Below are positions 10,305 to 23,229 of a DNA stretch of 64,000 nt, in pieces. A model generated the notes under the pieces. That model was not told the DNA's origin. It saw only the letters and a program-made list of their open reading frames with translations, and made no database searches. Location: positions 1,612,001 through 1,676,000 of the forward strand of contig JBBPUQ010000011.1 of the NCBI GenBank assembly GCA_038501195.1, read 5' to 3'. The DNA is from Nemania diffusa (Eukaryota > Ascomycota > Sordariomycetes > Xylariales > Xylariaceae). The first letter of the stretch is position 1. Each line of letters opens with the position of its first letter. The translations under genes were made by a program, and so were the position numbers.

Positions 10305-12961
10305 GCTTCCGAGAACAACAGATGTGGCTATTTGCAATAATTGATTTTTGTTTGGGAGGATTCAAGGTTGACGTACTTGTCAGATGAACAGAACGAGGTG
10401 AGATAGACACATGAATATAAACTCGGTAGAACTTCTAGGGAGTTGTAACAGGTATTGCAGGAGTGGAGCAATGTTATATGTTATGAAGGGGAAGTCGAGC
10501 TTTATCTACTTTTTTTATTTGCAACATACGTGAGGTGTAGGTAAGTATATGTATTATGTACGTATGTTAGGTACCTAGTACTACATACATATGTATGTAT
10601 GCTTGCCCAGTGCCTACCTAGGTACCTACATCGGGGACCTCAGCTAACCAATTACACCAGTTGGTGTGCTATGATATCATTCCGTTTGTAGGCAGTACTA
10701 AAAATTCGTACCACTCCCTACATACCTACTACCTCCCTAAATAGGTACCTTGTTATAAAGGGAAGCAGGGAATAGAACCAGGCACACGTATTCAACCAGG
10801 CACCTCTTACGTATGCAGATGCCTTCTAGAAGATGGACGCCTTTTTCGCAGAGCTCAGACAAACTTGTATCTCCATATATCGATAGATATATGATGTCTA
10901 CATGCCCAGTTGAATCCGACAATAGATGCAGAGTCCCTACTGCAAATGATACAGGTGTCGCAGTAGGTGAATGTAGGTATATACCTTAGGTAGGTACCTA
11001 TATATATATATGTACATAATGTTGGTTACAATGGGGAGCGCTGGAATGACGTAATCTGGATAGGTACTTGGATCACTTATTTAGAATAACACGGTAGTCC
11101 AAGAGTCATAGGAGTTATCAGCAGAATTAAAGAAGGAGTTGAGTTTATCTAGCGCTTAAGTCTAGATATCATACAGTTACTATTATTGTATACTTGTACG
11201 CATAGTATGTACATAGGTATGTCTTGCTGATATAAAGGTACATTGGTTAACGTACGTGTATTTATCCAACGTTTTCATGACAGAAAAGACCCTTGGTTAA
11301 TTGTGGCGTTATGCACTATGCGCCTGTATGCGGAGGTACATACCTACTCTGTAGGCACCTACAAGGTAGGTAGGCACCGCCGCCACCTCCACCATCAGCT
11401 TAACTGCCTTTATTTTACTTTATCTGGGAGGTTGCAAGGTTCCTCCTTGGTGATATAAGGTATGTACCTACATACGCGTAGGTAAGTACCTAAGCAAGCG
11501 CCTATCAGATTCTTTCATGGATGCGGCACTATTTCGATTAGGCACCATCACCTGGGCAATGATAGCTCACGGACAGTGGCTTGATCGGTCACTTTACTTT
11601 ACCCACTTACTCAGGTAGTGAGCGCTCACAACCTCTGCTCCGAACTGGCTACCGGTATATTTTATACCTAGGTACTATGTATGTATGGATTGCTGTGGAT
11701 ATTGTAATGTATGCGCTCATGCGAGCCACGCTTATTGCATACCGTGCGGTGTTCACTTCGATATGTACCTAATGAGTACATGGTACGGATATAAGCGAAA
11801 CCCAATCGTCTGACATGTATAAAACAACTTGGGCAAGTGGAGAGAGACTGGATGGATGGGCTTGTCACTTGGATGAGACGATGGATGGGGCGAGAAGAAG
11901 CGTCGTAGGCTGGCGGGCGGCTGGCCTGCAGATGTCAGTTGCCATGTGCAGAGTTACAGCACGGTAGCTCTTAGCTCTTTCGCTCTCGCCAAAGTAGACC
12001 AGACTCCTAAAAACCAACAAGCATCCTATTTCCTGTACCAGTCCGTGTTTCTACAACCGACAATCATCACTGGGGGGCCTTCACACTCGCGTCGTTCCGG
12101 CTTCTACCTACCCGTCGCCCTCCTCCCCCGTATACGGCCCCAGCTTCGTCTTCCATCGACACCGTCCGCCCTCCTCCCTCTGCGTTGTGCTTGCTGCATC
12201 TCATCGCATCGTCGTCGTTGTCGTCGTCGACGTTGTCGTTGTCGCTGTCGCTGTTGTCACTATCATCATCATCCAACACAGGAACACTGGTATCGGCACT
12301 TTGCATATTCCAACTGGTCTTGTCTCATCCTCACCATCCACCTCTCCCTCTTCCTTCTTCTTTTCTCCGCCCCTGGACTGTACGCCCCGATTACCGAATA
12401 CGCCGCTCACCAGATCTCTCTTTTCGACGCTGTTTTATTTTTATTTTTATTTCTCTCTCTTCGCCTTTTTCCTCGAAAAAAAAAAAAGAAACAGCCTGGA
12501 CCTCTCTCGTTTTCTAGTTTCGAGTACAAGTAGAGGTGCGTTACCCGTTCTCCCCGAACCAAAAAAGTAAGAAGTAAAGGAGAGAGAGACAGAAAAAGAG
12601 AGAACCCCCCTAAAAGCAGCCCAACAAATACCTGCCCAGAACAAGCATTATACCAGGTATCTTGTAGATGCCCTTGCTCGTTCCGCCCAACCGAGATTAT
12701 TCGTATCGGCGTTCGCCTTCTCCTCTCATGCTCCTACTCCCTGCTACTCACTGCCGCCTACTGCATCTGACACTTAGCAACCCATCTAGCTGTTGTATCT
12801 GTTGTTCCTCTCGGTCCTCGACCTCGACTACCGGCCCTCCCATCACCACTATAGCTTACTTCGCTTGTATCCATACTCCTGAGCAACAACCGGCCCCTTG
12901 ATCCTGTCTTATCCGTGTCTCCTACAGGCTACTCCCGCCAGCCCTCGTTCTCTGTCCCAAT
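10305..12961. other. Long intergenic region and pyrimidine-rich leader of the next gene
   Basis: This 2.6-kb gap has no convincing gene. From 10540 to 11500 it is studded with GTAGGTACCTAC-type motifs. From about 12060 to 12960 it becomes CT-rich (for example 12330-12370 and 12450-12480), with trinucleotide runs around 12200-12260. This is typical of fungal promoters and 5' untranslated leaders, and probably belongs to the RNA-binding protein gene starting at 12962. Confidence 0.55.
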
Positions 12962-15283
12962 ATGTCGAATCAACAGACACCGCCGTCCCATTCCGATCGA
13001 TATGTCGTTATGCACGTTGCGACGACGTGCGACGAACACGGCGTCTATGTGACCAAGGACTCGGCCGAGGTTATCGAGCTCGGCTGGATCTTGCTGGATG
13101 CTAAGTCACTCGAGGAGGTACGCTTGCTGCCACCACCACCCCCTGTTTATATATTTATATGTATACATATACATGTATATGTGTGTGTATACATATATAT
13201 GTATATTCCTACAATACTCTCCCATCTATCCTGGTGTATGTGTATGCTACGTACATGCACACACACCCACACCCGCATATATACACATGCGAACAACTCG
13301 ACCCGGACGCCCTGCTGACTCGGAGGACTTGCATCCGGTAGATACACCGTGAAAGCGTGCTTGTGAAGCCCATCAACACGCCCATCACGCCCCTTTGTAG
13401 TGAGTCACCTTGCTTTGGCGGTCCAGACGGGCGAGAGAAGACGGGAGCTTGACAGGCTGACCGCGGATGCAACACTACAGCGAGCCTCACTACCCTGACG
13501 TGGGAACATGTGCGAAACGCCGGCACCTTTCGAGACGCTATTAACCGCTTCGATGCCTTCGCTTCCGAACATCTGACCTCGCAGAACCTCGACTTCGTCT
13601 TCGTTACGCTCGATGCCTGGGACCTACGCGTGCAGATGCCGCGCGAAGCCCGCGACAAGGCCGTTGTGCTCCCCCCCTATCTGCAACACTCTCGCACCTT
13701 CGATCTGCGAACCGAATACCAGCGCTGGCAGCAACACCATCCCGAGTCTCTCCCCTTCGGTCCATCTATGCTCTCCAACATATGCGCCGCTCTCGAGGTC
13801 GAGCCCGTCCAGTCGAGCGCCCCAATCAAACACAACCTGCCCTTCCACCTGCAAGCCCTCGCCCCTGCTTCGCCACGGCGCGCAATGGAAGAGGCTGTAA
13901 CGCTTGCTCGAGTTCTTCGTGGCTTAGTTAGGAAGTCCCAGCCGCCCCAGGATCATCCCGACGTTCTCACCCGCCCCATGGATGCCCGTGCTGACGTTCG
14001 TGCCTTTTTGTCGGAGCGAAGCAAGGTTCTCCACATGTCTGGCCTTCCTCATGACACCACTCAGTCAGAGCTGGAGAGTTGGTTTACCCAATTTGGCGGT
14101 CGCCCTATTGCTTTCTGGACCCTTCGCACACCCGAACAGCATAAGCCCACAGGCACCGGATTCGCTGTCTTCTCATCCCACGAAGAGGTCAGTCTCTTCA
14201 AAGCCTATCCACATCGCACATGGCACGCTTTGTCTGCCTCCCTTGCTTCTTTTTTCCCCTTCTCTTCAATAACCCTGACTCCCCTCCCCCCCTGGCTGTA
14301 GCACTATTATGTCTTTTGTTGCTGACGCTACTAATCTTTAGGCGGCCGAGAGTCTATGCATGAATGGACGTGCCCTCAATGAGAAAGCTATCGAGGTTTC
14401 TCCCTCCTCGAGCCGTGTGCTCGATCGTGCGGCCGAGGTCCTGACTCCGTTTCCTCCTAGTAAGAACCGACCACGTCCTGGCGACTGGACCTGTCCATCG
14501 TGTGGCTTCTCCAACTTCCAGCGGCGAACGGCCTGCTTCCGCTGCTCATACCCGAGCAATGGACACCAGGGTGAGATGAGTTACGGCTACGGTTATGGAC
14601 CCCCGGCTATGATGGCACCCCCACACCACGGTGGTCACCACGGAAATATGGGCCATGGCGGTGGTCGTATGGGAGGTAGTGGCCCTGTCCCCTTTCGGGC
14701 TGGAGATTGGAAGTGTGGCAACGAAGTCTGCGGCTATCACAACTTCGCTAAAAATGTATGCTGCCTGCGATGTGGTTCAAGTCGTGCCGGTGCAGCTATG
14801 GTGGCGGACTCGGGCTATCCATCACCGATGGACGGTGGCTCCAGCTACGGCATGGGGTCAGGTTCCATGGCGGGCACACCAGGGCCCGGACCCTTCGCCT
14901 CGGCTGGGGCTCCCTTCGGGCCCTCTGGTGGCTATGGTCAGCACTTCGGAGGCCCCCCTAGTACGTATGCTCTGCCGTCTGGTATTGGGGGCGGCGCGCC
15001 CCCCTACCCGTCTCTCAACACACATTTTGGCCCAACCCCAGGATCCCACTCTGCCGGTCCGTTCGACAGCCGTGCTGCCGAGGCTGCTTTCCAAGCTGCC
15101 GGTAACGGACCAGCCTCCGCAGGCCCGTCGAACAATAGTAACAACAACAACAACTTCTATACGGGACAATCGGAGAATGATCCCTTCGCATTTTTGTCCT
15201 CTGGCATGGGTGGCCTTTCTGTTAGTGGCGGTGATGCTCGCCAAAACGGTGCCGGCGCTCCTCCGAGCAAATCGCCTGCTTAA
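12962..15283 (+). CDS. Nrp1-like RNA-binding protein (pseudo-exonuclease, RRM, two RanBP2 zinc fingers)
   Basis: Four exons, 12962-13117, 13342-13399, 13481-14187 and 14342-15283, join in frame to give 620 residues. Residues about 13-230 have the layout of an ERI-1-like DEDDh exonuclease fold. An RRM follows at about 250-335 (VLHMSGLP, GFAVFSS). Next come two RanBP2-type zinc fingers, near 354-380 (GDWTCPSCGFSNFQRRTACF) and 426-454 (GDWKCGNEVCGYHNF), each W-X-C..C..N..C-X2-C. A Gly/Ser/Asn-rich tail ends the protein. This order matches fungal Nrp1-type proteins, which bind RNA and, in yeast, enter stress granules. The acidic exonuclease residues appear lost: the first motif reads MHVATTCDE where active enzymes have D-X-E. 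It is therefore probably a non-catalytic RNA-binding protein. Intron 1 carries a TA/TG microsatellite. Confidence 0.88.
13145..13212. repeat. TA/TG-rich microsatellite in intron 1
   Basis: Alternating ATAT, GTAT and TGTG steps fill this part of the first intron of the Nrp1-like gene. The tract is simple sequence and not coding. Confidence 0.7.
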
Positions 15284-17666
15284 GCAACTACCCGAGTGCA
15301 TTATTATCGAGTGACTCTCCTTAACTGTCGTAATAAATGCGTTCGGAATGGTGTGCCTTGGAACCCCTCATCCTAACAGGTGGCCTTAGCTCATGAGGGC
15401 ATTTATACAGGCTACTGGTTGAAGATAAACAAGATATGGTTCCCATTAGCACACTCCCACGGACGCGGGGTTAGACACCTAGACACGCAAGGCATCGATA
15501 ACCAGACGAATGAGTCTCAATTGACCTACAATGGAATGTTTTAGTGGGAGTTGGAAAGAAAAAAAAATTAGGGCAAGAGAGTTCTTTCCGACATGGACAC
15601 TGGACGGGGTTAAATAGGCGGTTTGATGGCATCGCGGGCCTTTATGTGCATCTTCCACAGCAAGCACCTGGTATACTCTTGAGCACTTCGACCTAGACGG
15701 ATGGACATACTTGTACATGACTGGAAATTTGTAGCAGGACTGGGCTTGAATGGCGGCATAGCGAAGGGAGTGAAAAGGATGTCTTTGGGTTGTGTTCCTG
15801 ATCACCTTCCTGAAGTCTGATGTCTCAAGTTATCGTATCTCATTTTTCTACCACGGCACTTTCTACCATCTCTTTCTTTTTTTCCCTCACCACTATTTCT
15901 ACCACTCTACTCTCCCAATCCTTCAGCTCCCCCCACCTGTTCTGCATTCATGTGTTTGTATCTTTTTTGTTGTGTTCTGATACTGCTATCATTTGTTTAA
16001 AAATCCGCCACCACATCAACCACACTACCCAATCCCCGCTTTCATTGTGCTTTTTATTTTATTTTTAAAGATAGTCACACGGGTGGCAGGCTTAAAATGG
16101 CCCTGATGGATGGTTTGAGGAGTCAGGGCGGGTTGGTTGGTTGGCTGGCTATCTGGCTCCGGTTTCGAGGGATGGCAGTGCGTTACGGCTTTTCGGCTCC
16201 CTAGGACAGCTCCTCGTTTCTCTTTGGCTTCAAGCTGCGCTTCGGAGTGTGGACACCCCCTTACCTACTCTTTTCCGCCACCTACTTGGCGAACGGGGAG
16301 GAGTACACCCGGATCAAGAATTTCACAGTAGTGATTGTGCAAAACGCCCCAAAAAAGGAAGGGGGAAAAGGGGGAAGAGGGTCACGCCAAGGGAGAACAT
16401 AATATGCTCCTCAGTAGAAAAATTCGGTTCATAATAGGCTTCGGCGAGCCACCATTGCACATCCGAGATAGCAAATGTGGAAATAAAAACACATTCACCA
16501 GGCTCTTGTTTCTTGTTCACTTAATCCTGGTACATTATCACTAATTGACCCATCTAACAAGCTCACATCAATAACTCCTTGCGCTTTGTCCATGCTATGG
16601 TGACCGTCCATTCGTTTGTGGGTTATCTATTGGCTTGAAATATGGTCGAGCTGCAACTGCAAGTTCCAAATAGCGGTATGTACTGCGCATCATCTTATCA
16701 CTCTTCCTAACTAATAAACTATATCGACATGTTCTTCATTAGCACTGCATTCCTCTCCTTGTCCTCGCTTGTCCAAACCTGCCATGTAAATGACGTTGAA
16801 CAAGGGCGCAGTTAAAAGCACTACCGTAGGAATCATCATTGTCTTTAGTCTTGCCTACTACCATCCCTGTTTTTATACCTGCAGAGCTGTGATTTCAATC
16901 CGAGTTATTTATTCACCAATTGAATTTAGCCAAGTTAAATTTAAAGTCATGAATTAACCAATTGAATTCGCTAAATTGAATTTAAATTAAACCTCAAACA
17001 ACTGTTGTAATGGTGGTCTCACTCTGCGTAGCTAGCCGACGAGTAGGTTACAGGGCTTTTGAGTATCGGAAAGGCTATAGGCGGGATCGCCGAAGAATTA
17101 GGGCGAGCTTGACAAAGAAGACATAACTGTCCGCGAGGCCGACATCTGCTATGAAGCGAGTTTCTATATCTTTGCGACACGCCACTACGTCGGAGAGAGG
17201 CTTATTCTATTTAGACCCATCTGTGAGCGATGGTTTCGAGCGGGTAGGAAGTTTTTGAAATACACTCGTAGTTTGAGTAGAAGTCTTCGTAGTTTACCAT
17301 TTAAGAGACTAAAAAAAATAACAAGTTTTAGTTCTTCCAAAACTGATCTCATCGTGTTTCTAAGGGGTCATTTTCTATCTATCTCTAGAAATTGATAGGA
17401 GAGCGCCGTACATATCGAGTGCTTTGTCCATGCATTTCCCTTCAAGATAACAGATAACAACCAAGGTGGTTAGCAAGTCAGTTTGCTACTACTGCAGCAT
17501 GAGCGATTGTGATCTCTTGACTACACGACGAATTAACTGCTATATTACTCTTGCGAGCTCAGCCCTGTCTTATCTCTAAGGAGATACTCTAGTGTAATTG
17601 GTAGTAGAAGTACACTTTGTACATAACAGGCCATGCATGTAATCCATATATCATCTCATACATCTC
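15284..17666. other. Intergenic region between two convergent genes
   Basis: This gap holds the 3' ends of the convergent Nrp1-like and XRN1 genes. It contains a locally AT-rich patch with a two-copy tandem repeat near 16914-16995. The ORFs here are short and uncharacteristic, and I saw no gene. Confidence 0.5.
16914..16995. repeat. Two-copy tandem repeat, about 42-bp period
   Basis: ACCAATTGAATT followed by an AAATTTAAA-type end occurs at 16915 and again at about 16957, with several differences. The patch is AT-rich compared with its surroundings and may be a small RIP-affected remnant. Confidence 0.5.
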
Positions 17667-20600
17667 TCATACCTCCATAGTGGTGCCCCCGCGAGCTCCC
17701 CGCCCTCGACCCCTCCCCTGTCCTCGTCCGCGGGCCCGACCGCGGCCACCACCGCGGGAATTTAGTTCGGCCGGCGGCGGGACGGCGTTGTAGGACTGCT
17801 GGTTCTGAGTGTTGTCGACAGAGATGTTCGGGAGCTGTGCTGCCATGACCCCTATGTTGACAAAAGGTCCGGCCCTGTTACCCCCTCCACCCCTTCCGCC
17901 TCTACCACCACGACCACCACGCTGCTCTCCCTGCGCACCACCATAGGAGTTCGGCCTAGCAGACTGGGGGACGCCACCATGGGCCGGGGAAGGAACCCCG
18001 GTTGGGCTGCCCTGCTGCCCGTTGGTGGTAGGCCTATGCCCATCTGGGTGGGGTCTATATACTAGACTGCTGTGCTGGAGATGAGGTACGGGATTCCTGG
18101 GTCCCTGCCATGACTGGCCGCCTCGGCCATTGGTGACGTGGCGATTACCGCCGTTAAGAGCGCCGCGCCAACTTCCCCGAAGGGGCCCGGGAGCCACAGC
18201 GTCGCGGAGTTGGTGACCCGTTGATGTGCCATATCCTTGCACTGTCAGGGGTGTTTGCACAGGCCGCCTTTCCATACTAGATTTGGAGCCTGTAATTACT
18301 TGTCTCTCTGACACATTGAGGACCGAGTTGGCCGAAACTGTTTGTCCGCGGAAGGCGTCACAGCGGCCGTTCAAGGTCGTGCCGTTCATGAAAGCGTTGT
18401 CCCAGAGAATATCAAGCATATGGTGGTTCCCCACTGTGCTGACCCCCACTATAGTTCCTCTAGAAGCGATTGGAACTTTACCAGAAGCCAGGACGTAGAC
18501 AACCCGATCGCCCAGTCTAAATGTCTGGTGGCCGAGTCTATGCTCCGAATCTTTAGGGTGGAGGAGAGCAGAACGAGGAACACCCTTCAATCTCCTCCTG
18601 TCGGTTTTGACATCGGTTTTCTTCATTTCGTCTGCCTCCCTTTGAAGTTCCATCACAACCTCTGAATCTAGCTGTTGGGCGTCGAGCGGCACGCGCTCAA
18701 ATTTGCTCGTTTCGACCGTCTTGAGCCACGCCCCAATTTCCTTGACCCTGGTACTCGCAACATCAGGGTCCGACCATAGATCCGTTTCGTTCAATTCATT
18801 GCCAGAAGGATTCCGTAGAATGGCAGCAAAAAAGTCAGGGAAGCGAGTCATGTAGTCAACCAGCAAGACGATTGCAGCAGGGCTAAACTCCCAGCCGGAG
18901 GCCGACTTTCGTGAGTAGCCTAATACTTTCTGCTTTTTTCCTTCAAACTTGAGGTTCAATCCTAGGTTGACTTTCATATTTCCGCCCACTGTGTACACGT
19001 AAAACGAGGAGGTGATCTTGCTCAGAATGAGCGGGTGAAGGCCTAGTTCTTTAGCCACGTGATAAGATTTCTTGTAGCCGCTTTGTTGCTCCGCGAGACG
19101 TATGATCTTTTGGGAGAAATCTGGCTCCTTAGCGGTGACGGACAACATAATTTCAGCCTTGTTGTTGACATGCCCGAGAACTTCGAGGGGGCGCCCGTAC
19201 GCAAAGTCACCTAGGAAGAAAGCATGCGCCCCTATGGGAAACTCTTCCTCGATAGGCAAAGCAGCCCGCTCGATGAATCGCTCATCAGGGCTCGCAACTT
19301 CATCGACAATGGCCTGCGCTGCATAATCCGTTTCCATGCCTGGTATAGACCCATATACCTTAACGGTGGCACCCTCATCTGTCTTGAAAAGACCTTTAAG
19401 CATGTCGACGTGAATCAAGGACTCGACAGCGCCCGTAATGATCCCAAGCCGCTTGCTATAAGCGTTCTCGATACGTGAGGCCTTCTTATTCCACTCTTCA
19501 ATGTCCCTACCTGAATGATGCGCCTGAAGAACCTGCCCCGAATTCGGATCAAGTGTGTAATCAAAAAGCTCATCTGAGACCCGAACAACTTTCGCCTCCT
19601 GCAAAAAGGGGTAGCCGACGTGACATATTTGACCAAGCTTAACCTTCGCTGACTCCACCCCGCAGCGCAGCTCTACGTCAGATAGAGTGACTACCATACT
19701 TTCATTGCGACTGTCCTGCTGGAAGACGTTTACACCATGAAAACCGAGTGTTGCGTTGTATGGGAGAGTCGCAAGGCTTGGGAAGCCAGCCAGTGCATCG
19801 ACCCCTACTTTAGCTCCACTTAATAAACCAACATAAAGATTTAAACCTTCAGCTACAGGGAGGTCGAAAATATTTTCGACGCACCGACAGTGCGGAATAT
19901 CCGGGAAAATACCGATCATGGACGAAGAGTAGGTGAAGTCAAGGCTTGGATCGTAAGTAAATTTGAGTGACACGCCAAAGTCGTTGCGCGCCTTCTCGTC
20001 TGGAGTAAGAAGCTCATTGCAAGGAGCCATGGCGGAGAGGAGCCGGCCTTCTTCAATGAATGGAATCTTGACAACAGCTTCCCATTCCATCTTTTTCCCG
20101 TTCATGTCTAACTCAAAATCTCTCGGATAGAAGTCGACGATGGGAGATTTAGGATCAGTCATAAGTTCATGGTATACGGTTGGCACAATCTTCTTGCTGC
20201 GGTCAGGCAAAACGCCCATCAGCTGTTCAAAAGGTCGGAAAGGTTGCCCAAGTTTGAAGTTGAGGTCAGCATTAAACCCCTTGGAGATATCTGTAATTGT
20301 AAATCAGTGGATGACATGGTATGTCGATACAAGCGCTTCTAAGGCTTACCTGATGTCATGGGAGAGTAGTGATAGCCGTAGAACCAAGGCCACGAGGCCA
20401 CTCCGCGATAGTAATAGTACAATACCCATTGCAACCCCTGCACGTAATTTTCGCTCAGCTTGACCAGTTCCGGATCTTTGGTCTCGGCTGGCCAGTGGAA
20501 TTTATCCTCGTAGTACTTGTCCTTCCACTCTCCAAACATCTCGTCGTATTTAAGCTGTAGGGTAGCTCGGGCTTCTTCTGCTGACAGGTCGACAACTTGG

Positions 20601-22189
20601 GCGTTGTCGTAGCGCCTTACGACTCGAAGCAGGGCGAGGTGTCCCTCTTCGTCTTCGTCTTCATCTTCGTCGTCGTCCCCGTCAGGGACCTCTGCCTTTG
20701 GGGGAAATTCTAAGAGCAACTCCCGTTGACCTTCTTCGTTCTGGACAGTGCGCCATTCTATATGCAGGTTTTCTGCAGCATCCTGTACGAACTTGCGGTC
20801 TGCAGCGACTAGATCACGGCCTAGATTTAGGGATCCACGAGATCGCTTAGTTACGAACTTGCGAATCTGTTTCCACAGTTCTTTCTGTGAGCTTGTTACT
20901 GCAAGTTTTCCCTTTACCTTAGTAGATCCATGCCCATTGGTTTCTGCCGACTGTTTGCTTCTGAGCCAGTTGGAGTCGGCATGTTCGTATTCAAAGTGTC
21001 GGTACTCCTCCTTCGACAACCCGTCCAGCAGTAACTTTAGTCGAGGCAAGTTAATGACGCCTTCCTCGTTGATATACCCCTCGCACTGAGGAAGAACGTC
21101 CTTGTAGATACGAAACATGGTGGCCAAGGCCCCTTCGTTAATGTGAAGAAACGGGAGGTTAGGAAGGAAGTCGTTCCCAACAAAGAAGGCCATAAGAATG
21201 AAATCATCTATAATCCTTTCCATGTCAAAAGGGATTTTTAGGCTGCCGTCCTTTTTCAGCTCTTGGAATTCTAGTTCGAGGTATTCGCGAACGATGCAAA
21301 GATGCAAAAGATAAAAGTTTTGGTGCTCCAACTCCTTCGACTTGGTCTTTGAAGCGCGGCCAAATGTAACCTCCTCTCGAAGTAGACAGAAATGCGGATC
21401 GTGACTTAGGAGACCCAGCATGATGAGATCGGCGTCAAGTCCGTATAGGCAATGGCGGACATTTGGGTGATAGTCAGGCTGCGCCTTGGCATTTCTTATA
21501 TATTCCATAATCTTGTGCTCACCCTCGCCGGGGACTTCGTGACCGGATAGCACGATGTCGCAACCCTGCCAGTCCGAGTCCTCTGAGATCTTCTTGTTTA
21601 TGAAGTATTTGAGCTGGCGTGTGAGCTTGGCCATGAACTCGGTGCCCGGGGTGATGCAATTGCTGTCGAAGGGATCGTCTTTGGGTAGTTCCTGGCCCTC
21701 GCGGATGGCCTTGTCGCGGGCCTGCTCAGCATCGAGGGCGGTACGAAAACGACGAGCTCTCTGCTGATTCATCTTGGCCCTCGGGGCGACGCCGTCGATG
21801 GCCATGAAAAAGAGCTTTTTGGGCTTGATTTTGCCGAACAAATGTTCGATATAGTTGAATATGCGGATGAACATTTCCTCCTCGCTCAGTCGAAAGGAGG
21901 CATCGGAGGTGTCTTTGTGAGTACAGTTGTGGATAATGCCATTCATGTCCAACTAGATAGGTCAGCAGGGAGGGTGGCTCGAGGCCTGCAGGGCACGGCA
22001 GTGTAGAGGGCAGGGCTGGGCTGGCGCACATATAGATTGTCGAATTCAGGTATTCGATTCTCGGCGATGACCTGAGATATGGCGGGGTAGCGCTCGGAGA
22101 GCCACCGAAAAAACTTGGGGACACTACGGGGATAGGGAGTTAGTCGAGCAAGCGCAGGCAGAGAGGAGGGATACATAGACGAACCCCAT
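17667..22189 (-). CDS. XRN1: 5'-3' exoribonuclease 1 (Xrn1)
   Basis: Four exons, 22185-22189, 22030-22123, 20350-21952 and 17667-20290, give 1441 residues, close to yeast Xrn1 (about 1530). The start reads MGVPKFFRWLSERYP, as in the family. The catalytic acidic residues fall at the same numbers as in yeast: D35 (LDMNG), D86 (AIDGVAP), E176 and E178 (GEGEHK), D206 and D208 (GLDADL). Xrn1 degrades decapped 5'-monophosphate RNA processively in the cytoplasm and is the main enzyme of 5'-3' mRNA decay. An acidic stretch (residues around 460-475) lies in the conserved second region. The C-terminal 150 residues are Gly/Arg/Pro-rich with repeated RGRG, probably disordered and RNA- or partner-binding. 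The first coding exon is only five bases, ATGGG. The gene is divergent from HAT2 across about 1 kb. Confidence 0.95.
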
Positions 22190-23229
22190 GGCGCTCGGCG
22201 GTGGGAGTGAGTAGCAGTGGTGGTGGTGGTGATTAGTCGTCGGCGTTGGCGATGGAACGAGCGAGCTCGGACACTAAGCGCGTCGTTTATTTATACAAGA
22301 GGCAGCAAGCAAGATATTATGCTGCGACGGCGATAAACCGATGCAAGACAAATGCCGGCGCCGATTCGAGTTCGCCTGCGTAGTTGAGACAAAGACTGCG
22401 AAGCGAGGAAACAGTCAGCGGATCGGTGTGCGTAAAACGCACGATGATTCTAATGATGCGACAAGCGGGCAAACATACAACCTGCTTTTCTTGCTTCTCT
22501 TCTCCGCTCGCTCTCTCTCTCTCTCTCTCTTTCAAGAAAAAAAAAAGAAGTTGGGAAAAGACAGAAGAAGAAGGAGCATAGACCGAGAGACGAGTTTAAG
22601 TCGCAGAATATATTGCAACGAAGTCAATAGGAAAAGGAAAGCCGCACACAATAGTACTCGAGTATGAACAGCACAATGCGCCGGTAGAGCAGTGACGATG
22701 CATTATCTACCTCTGAGTTGGGTAGGTAATACCAAGGAACTTGTGGAGAGTGGGTGGGCTCAAACAGCCTGGTTTCATTCCCTGGTTGGGGCTTAGTTTA
22801 CTGGGGCTTGCACGCACGCTGGACTACTGAACGCACAGTGCCAGTACCGCTACCTTTTGGTCTGCTTTTGGGTAGGTGCGTACCTACCCTGAGCTGTTAG
22901 CTTATTCAGGTTACCTGCATGCTTCTTCCCCACATATGGGCAGCACTTACCTCATACATACATATTCTGGAGGGCATGCCACTTTACGCGCACCGCGTCA
23001 ACCCACCTAAACCTACCTAACCTAACCTCGACTTACATCTTTCGCATGTCTTGCGCCTAGCATTTATTTTCCCGTTTGCAAGCCTCTACAACAGTAGTAA
23101 GAATAGGCCTCGTACCGCCACCCCCGGTACCCGTTCCAATTCATTTTGCCATTCAATTGACATCGTTTGGGGTTCTTCATCGAGATATTGAGTATCTTCG
23201 CCCTCCCCCGTGTGTCTGCCACGTCTATT
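22190..23229. promoter_or_regulatory. Divergent XRN1/HAT2 intergenic promoter region
   Basis: About 1.04 kb separates the divergent start codons, so both promoters must lie here. It contains a CT dinucleotide run near 22507-22530, an adjoining A run, and TACCTACC-type motifs near 22700-23030. No specific factor site could be assigned. Confidence 0.55.

Noticed and set aside
12067..12570. Several overlapping 70-195 codon frames ahead of the Nrp1-like gene
   Set aside because: They arise from CT-rich and trinucleotide low-complexity sequence in a promoter or leader and encode simple repeats.
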